From contig NZ_JYIV01000027.1 in the NCBI RefSeq assembly GCF_000956405.1, forward strand, positions 310,001 to 374,000: a DNA stretch of 64,000 nucleotides. The letters are read 5' to 3'. The DNA comes from Microbacterium oxydans (GTDB lineage Bacteria; Actinomycetota; Actinomycetes; Actinomycetales; Microbacteriaceae). Within the stretch, counting starts at the first letter, position 1; each line of letters begins with the position of its first letter. Below, piece after piece: positions 60,817 to 64,000 of the stretch. The position numbers and the translations under genes are program-made. The notes beneath the pieces are model-generated. The model did no database searches and had not been told where the DNA came from. It saw nothing but the letters and a program-made list of their open reading frames with translations.

Positions 60817-61980
60817 TCAGCGCTTACCGACGATCTGTCGTCCGACCAGGTCGCGCATGATCTCGTTCGTGCCGCCGTAGATGCGGTGCACTCGGGCGTC
60901 GGTGAACGCGCGGGCGATCGGGTACTCCATGATGTAGCCGTAGCCGCCATGCAGCTGCACTCCCGTGTCGAGCACCTCCCACTCGCGCTCGGTCGCCCAG
61001 AACTTCACCTTCGCGGCATCCTCGGCCGAGAGCTTCCCCTGCGAGTAGGCCAGCAGCGCGCGGTCGATGTAGGCCCACATCGCGTCGGTGGTCGCAGACA
61101 TGTCGGCGAGCCGGAAGCGGGTGTTCTGGAAGTCGGCGATGCGCTCGCCGAACGCCTCGCGGTCCTTCGTGTAGGCGATGGTCCAGTCGAGGGCTGCCTG
61201 TGCGGCCGCAGCTGCGGCGACGCCGATCGACAGACGCTCGAGCGGGAGGTTGAGCATCAGCTGGATGAAGCCCTGACCCTCCTTGCCGCTGATGAGGTTC
61301 TCGTCGGGGACGAACACGTCCGTGAAGCTGAGCTCGGCCGTGTCCCAGCCGTGGAAGCCCATCTTGCTGAGCTTCTTGCCCTGGTCGAAGCCCTCCATGC
61401 CCTTCTCGACGAGCAGCAGGCTGAACGCGTCTGGGCGGTTGCCCTCACCGGTCTTGACGAAGGTCACCACGACATCGGCAGTCGTTCCGGAGGAGATGAA
61501 GGTCTTCGCGCCGTTGAGGATGTAGCCGCCGTCGACCTTCTTGGCGTTGGTCTTGATCCCGCGCAGGTCGGAGCCCGCGCCGGGATCGGTCATCGCGAGC
61601 GCACCGAGCACCTCACCGGTCGCCATGCGGGGCAGCCACTTCTCCTTCTGCTCCTGCGTTCCCATGTGCACGAGGTAGGGCACGGCCAGGTCGTCCTGGA
61701 TGCCGAACGCGCCGGCCAGCGAACCGGCACCGGAGGCGATGACCTCCTCCATGACGATCGTGCGGAAGCGGTAGTCCTGCAGCATCCCCGCGCCGCCGAA
61801 CTCCTCGGGGACCGAGAGCCCGATCAGACCGGCCTCACCGGCGGCCAGCATGGTCGCCCGGTCGATCTCACCCGCGGCATCCCACCGCTCGATCGCTTCG
61901 CCTGTCACGTGGCGCTTGACGAAGTCCTTGACCAGGTCCCGGAAAGCCTCGTGATCCTCGTCGTAGATGTCGCGTTCCAT
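60817..61980 (-). CDS. Acyl-CoA dehydrogenase
   Basis: 387 residues, standard family length. Flavin and substrate regions: ALAMTDPGAGSDLRGIKT and KTFISSGTTADVVVTF. The C-terminal signature is QLHGGYGYIMEYPIARAFTDARVHRIYGGTNEIMRDL. The usual catalytic Glu of YEGT is Gly here. Glu248 in NLPLERL instead sits where long-chain and isovaleryl-CoA dehydrogenases keep their base. It therefore probably acts on long or branched acyl-CoA with FAD and ETF, as part of beta-oxidation or branched amino-acid breakdown. It stands alone. Confidence 0.93.
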   Translation of the reverse strand: MERDIYDEDHEAFRDLVKDFVKRHVTGEAIERWDAAGEIDRATMLAAGEAGLIGLSVPEEFGGAGMLQDYRFRTIVMEEVIASGAGSLAGAFGIQDDLAVPYLVHMGTQEQKEKWLPRMATGEVLGALAMTDPGAGSDLRGIKTNAKKVDGGYILNGAKTFISSGTTADVVVTFVKTGEGNRPDAFSLLLVEKGMEGFDQGKKLSKMGFHGWDTAELSFTDVFVPDENLISGKEGQGFIQLMLNLPLERLSIGVAAAAAAQAALDWTIAYTKDREAFGERIADFQNTRFRLADMSATTDAMWAYIDRALLAYSQGKLSAEDAAKVKFWATEREWEVLDTGVQLHGGYGYIMEYPIARAFTDARVHRIYGGTNEIMRDLVGRQIVGKR

Positions 61981-62090
61981 GCCGTCCTCCTGAACGTCTC
62001 ATGCATCGTTGCTCCGGTGATTCTATGTCGCAGAGACGGCCGGGGACAGGAGCTTGTGAGAATGCATCCCATAAACGGTGACACTGGGTA

Positions 62091-62118
62091 CCGCGGTTGT
62101 CGGAAGCCGCAACCGCGG
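62091..62118 (-). terminator. Terminator after the VanY-type gene
   Basis: Stem CCGCGGTTG / CAACCGCGG with a 10-base loop, 14 bases past the stop of the minus-strand carboxypeptidase gene. It has no T-run. Confidence 0.65.
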
Positions 62119-62132
62119 AGTTCAGGCCCGAT

Positions 62133-63062
62133 TCAGTGGGAGTAGTCGGGTGCTGCGGGAAGCCCGAAGAACTCCTCCAGGGTGTGGAATCCCCCGTCGT
62201 GATAGGCCGCTGCGAGATCGACCCCGACGTAACGGAGGTGCCAGGGCTCCGGAGCATATCCGGTGACCGGAGTTCCCACCTGTTCATAACGCACGATGAA
62301 TCCGTATTCCCAGGCATGAGCGGCGACCCAGTCGCTCTGTGCCGTGCCGCCGAAGCCGTCGAGGCCACCGCAGCCCGCACCGCACGCCACCACGTCGAGC
62401 GCGAGACCCGTCTGGTGCTCGCTGTGTCCGGGCCGCGCCGAGCCCGCGTCCGCTTCCGCCTGGCCTTGAGAACGCACATGGGATCCGTAGGTCGTCACCT
62501 GCAGCCCGTAGGAGCGATAACCGTTGTTCCCGCCGATGCGCCCGACGCCGTCAGCGGTTGCCGCGTCCGCCATCCGACCGACCGCGTCGGCGACGTCGGA
62601 GCGCACGCGTCCCGATGGCGTGGTCATCTGCAGCGGCACTTGCGCAAGGTCTGTCGGCTCATACGCGGGAGGGTTCAGCGGCAGCGACTTGTTCACCACC
62701 ACCCAGAGGCGCGCAGGATCGTTGAGCGAGATGCAGGGGGCATTGCCCGCCACCACCGCCTCCCGGAAAGCCGCACCGCCTCCGAAGCCCGCGACCGCGC
62801 CGGCATCGTCGCCGTTCGCGATGGCCTGCTGCACCGACGGCTCGGCGCAGGGGTCGGCCGCCGTGGTCGCAGCGACCTTGACTGTGGGGACCTGGACCAC
62901 CGCGACCGGCACCGGCATGGGGTCGGCGCCGGACGGCGGCACCGGACCGGAACCGATCGAGCACAGGATCCCGATCGCCGTCAGGGCGACACCGATCGGC
63001 AGAGCAGGTCCGCGTATCGGAGACCGCGGCGCCGCATGCTGAGCGTGCGGCAGAAAGGGCAT
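62133..63062 (-). CDS. D-alanyl-D-alanine carboxypeptidase, VanY/M15 family
   Basis: 309 residues. A signal or anchor helix spans about 18-40, then a Pro/Ala/Val-rich linker and a region of unknown role with a cysteine pair. The M15 zinc peptidase domain follows (about 130-300). Its zinc motif is SEHQTGLALD (S-x-H-x6-D), the catalytic Glu and third ligand are in EPWHLRY, and GNNGYRSYGLQ is also typical. It trims terminal D-Ala from peptidoglycan stem peptides outside the membrane. The ATG has no Shine-Dalgarno, and GATAAT lies six bases upstream, so a leaderless transcript is likely. Confidence 0.92.
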   Translation of the reverse strand: MPFLPHAQHAAPRSPIRGPALPIGVALTAIGILCSIGSGPVPPSGADPMPVPVAVVQVPTVKVAATTAADPCAEPSVQQAIANGDDAGAVAGFGGGAAFREAVVAGNAPCISLNDPARLWVVVNKSLPLNPPAYEPTDLAQVPLQMTTPSGRVRSDVADAVGRMADAATADGVGRIGGNNGYRSYGLQVTTYGSHVRSQGQAEADAGSARPGHSEHQTGLALDVVACGAGCGGLDGFGGTAQSDWVAAHAWEYGFIVRYEQVGTPVTGYAPEPWHLRYVGVDLAAAYHDGGFHTLEEFFGLPAAPDYSH

Positions 63063-63068
63063 TGCGTC

Positions 63069-63089
63069 ATTATCTCATTCGAAGATAAT
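63069..63089. promoter_or_regulatory. AT-rich inverted repeat in the vanY/radical-SAM promoter region
   Basis: ATTATCT and AGATAAT with a seven-base spacer, strikingly AT-rich for this DNA. The left arm supplies the probable -10 (GATAAT on the minus strand) for the VanY-type gene. It may also be an operator. On the plus strand, AATAGT-like DNA just before GTG 63137 suggests leaderless expression of the radical SAM gene too. Confidence 0.5.
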
Positions 63090-63136
63090 TATGAGAGTGG
63101 CTTGCGCAGATATCGATCATCTGTTCGAATAGTCGA

Positions 63137-64000
63137 GTGCGGTGGCAAGGACAGAAACTCGGCGAGACGGATGCGGCGGCGCTCCCCGGCCTCGAAGACC
63201 GATCGAGCGTGCTGCGCTCGGTCACCACTCCCGAATTCGCGGGCATGACCTTCCACGAGGTGCTGTCGAAATCGGCCCTGAACCACGTTCCCGGTGCATC
63301 ACGCATGCCGTTCGCATGGACGATCAACCCCTACCGCGGATGCTCTCATGCCTGCGTCTACTGCTTCGCCCGCGGCACGCACGAGTACCTCGACCTCGAC
63401 GGCGGGTCCGACTTCGACTCGCAGATCGTGGTCAAGGTGAACGTCGTCGAGGTGCTCGAACGCGAGCTGCGCAAGGGCAGCTGGGAGCACGAGACCGTGG
63501 CCCTCGGGACCAACACCGATCCGTACCAGCGCGCCGAGGGGCGCTACAAGCTCATGCCGGGGATCATCCAGGCGCTCGCCACGTCGGGAACCCCGATCTC
63601 GATCCTCACGAAGGGGACCTTGATCCGCCGCGACATCCCGCTGCTCGTGAAGGCCGCCGAGCGTGTGCCGATCGACGTGCAGATGTCGATCGCGATGTAC
63701 GACGACGACCTGCGGAAGGCCATCGAGCCGGGGGCACCGACGACACAGGCCCGCCTCGACACCGTGCGGGCGCTGGCGGATGCCGGTTTCCCCGTGACCG
63801 TCTTCCTCATGCCGATCATGCCGCACATGACCGACTCGCTCGCCGCGATCGACAGCGCCCTCATACGCATCAAAGAGGCCGGGGCCCGCTCGGTCATCTA
63901 CGGAGCCCTGCACCTGCGACCCGGCGTGAAGCCGTGGTTCTTCCAGTGGCTCGAAGAGCACCGTCCCGACCTCGTCTCCTCATATCGCGGACTGTATCCG
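63137..64000 (+). CDS. Radical SAM protein, Rv2578c-like (partial)
   Basis: Cut off by the right window edge after 288 codons. GTG 63137 is the only reasonable start after the in-frame stop at 63092 and lacks a ribosome site. The radical SAM cluster motif is YRGCSHACVYCFAR (Cx3Cx2C). It is preceded by MPFAWTINP and followed by LGTNTDPYQRAEGRYKLM and ILTKGTLIRRDIPLL, the pattern of the SPL-like Rv2578c family. These proteins bind a 4Fe-4S cluster and split S-adenosylmethionine; the substrate of this branch is not known. Confidence 0.9.
   Translation, partial: MRWQGQKLGETDAAALPGLEDRSSVLRSVTTPEFAGMTFHEVLSKSALNHVPGASRMPFAWTINPYRGCSHACVYCFARGTHEYLDLDGGSDFDSQIVVKVNVVEVLERELRKGSWEHETVALGTNTDPYQRAEGRYKLMPGIIQALATSGTPISILTKGTLIRRDIPLLVKAAERVPIDVQMSIAMYDDDLRKAIEPGAPTTQARLDTVRALADAGFPVTVFLMPIMPHMTDSLAAIDSALIRIKEAGARSVIYGALHLRPGVKPWFFQWLEEHRPDLVSSYRGLYP

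Noticed and set aside
1..64000. tRNA, rRNA, prophage or insertion sequence genes
   Set aside because: I looked for transposase, integrase and tRNA-like sequences on both strands and saw none; a covariance search was not possible here.

Overview
The window looks like a chromosomal segment of a high-GC actinobacterium. The best guess is Microbacteriaceae, probably Microbacterium or a close relative. The reasons are strong GC bias, GTG starts, many ATGA and TGATG gene overlaps, an actinobacterial type VII secretion (ESX) core, a fused 13E12-type HNH protein, and a class-E-sortase style LATTG anchor. There are no rRNA, tRNA, phage, IS or CRISPR features, and no gene-free stretch longer than about 300 bp.

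Region 1 (1-8.3 kb) is part of a type VII secretion locus. A left-edge partial gene and two WXG100 (Esx) genes lie on the minus strand. eccD, eccB and mycP are translationally coupled on the plus strand. After a small membrane protein on the other strand comes a putative cargo module: a tandem YbaB-like protein, a small WXG/EspC-like protein, a Trp-rich WXG protein with a hydrophobic half, and a four-helix membrane protein. EccC and EccE are not in the window.

Region 2 (8.4-23.8 kb) is one long minus-strand operon, read as Ser/Thr kinase, giant Ig/FN3 membrane protein, MoxR ATPase, DUF58, transglutaminase-fold protein, FHA protein, PP2C phosphatase, tail-anchored Thr-motif protein. It matches the gene set described as PFNA in bifidobacteria. 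Kinase, phosphatase and FHA reader sit beside the ESX genes. Repeated D-x-A-T-V/I-V motifs in two of the proteins could be phosphoacceptor sites for this circuit.

Region 3 (23.9-27.7 kb) carries tag (DNA repair), a zinc alcohol dehydrogenase and an acyl-CoA oxidase-like enzyme. Region 4 (27.8-35.2 kb) carries a giant repetitive LATTG-anchored surface protein followed by a DUF5819/HTTM pair, an arrangement resembling SdpA/SdpB. Region 5 (35.4-39.9 kb) carries a GH3 glycosidase and MFS transporter, divergent from a double-TetR fusion regulator with clear operator repeats. Then come recQ, a GNAT protein and a pirin.

Region 6 (43.7-50 kb) is a carboxylate-uptake operon: cstA, ybdD, sensor kinase, LytTR regulator, small symporter subunit, sodium:solute symporter. 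Region 7 (50.3-53.5 kb) is a large secreted subtilase. Region 8 (53.7-59.2 kb) has a YkoE-like ECF S component, an acyltransferase-family membrane protein, and an ECF ATPase/EcfT/siderophore-interacting protein operon behind a good DtxR/IdeR-type iron box. The right end holds a DUF222-HNH protein, an acyl-CoA dehydrogenase, a VanY-type carboxypeptidase and a truncated radical SAM gene.

All functional names come from reading motifs by eye. No database search was run.
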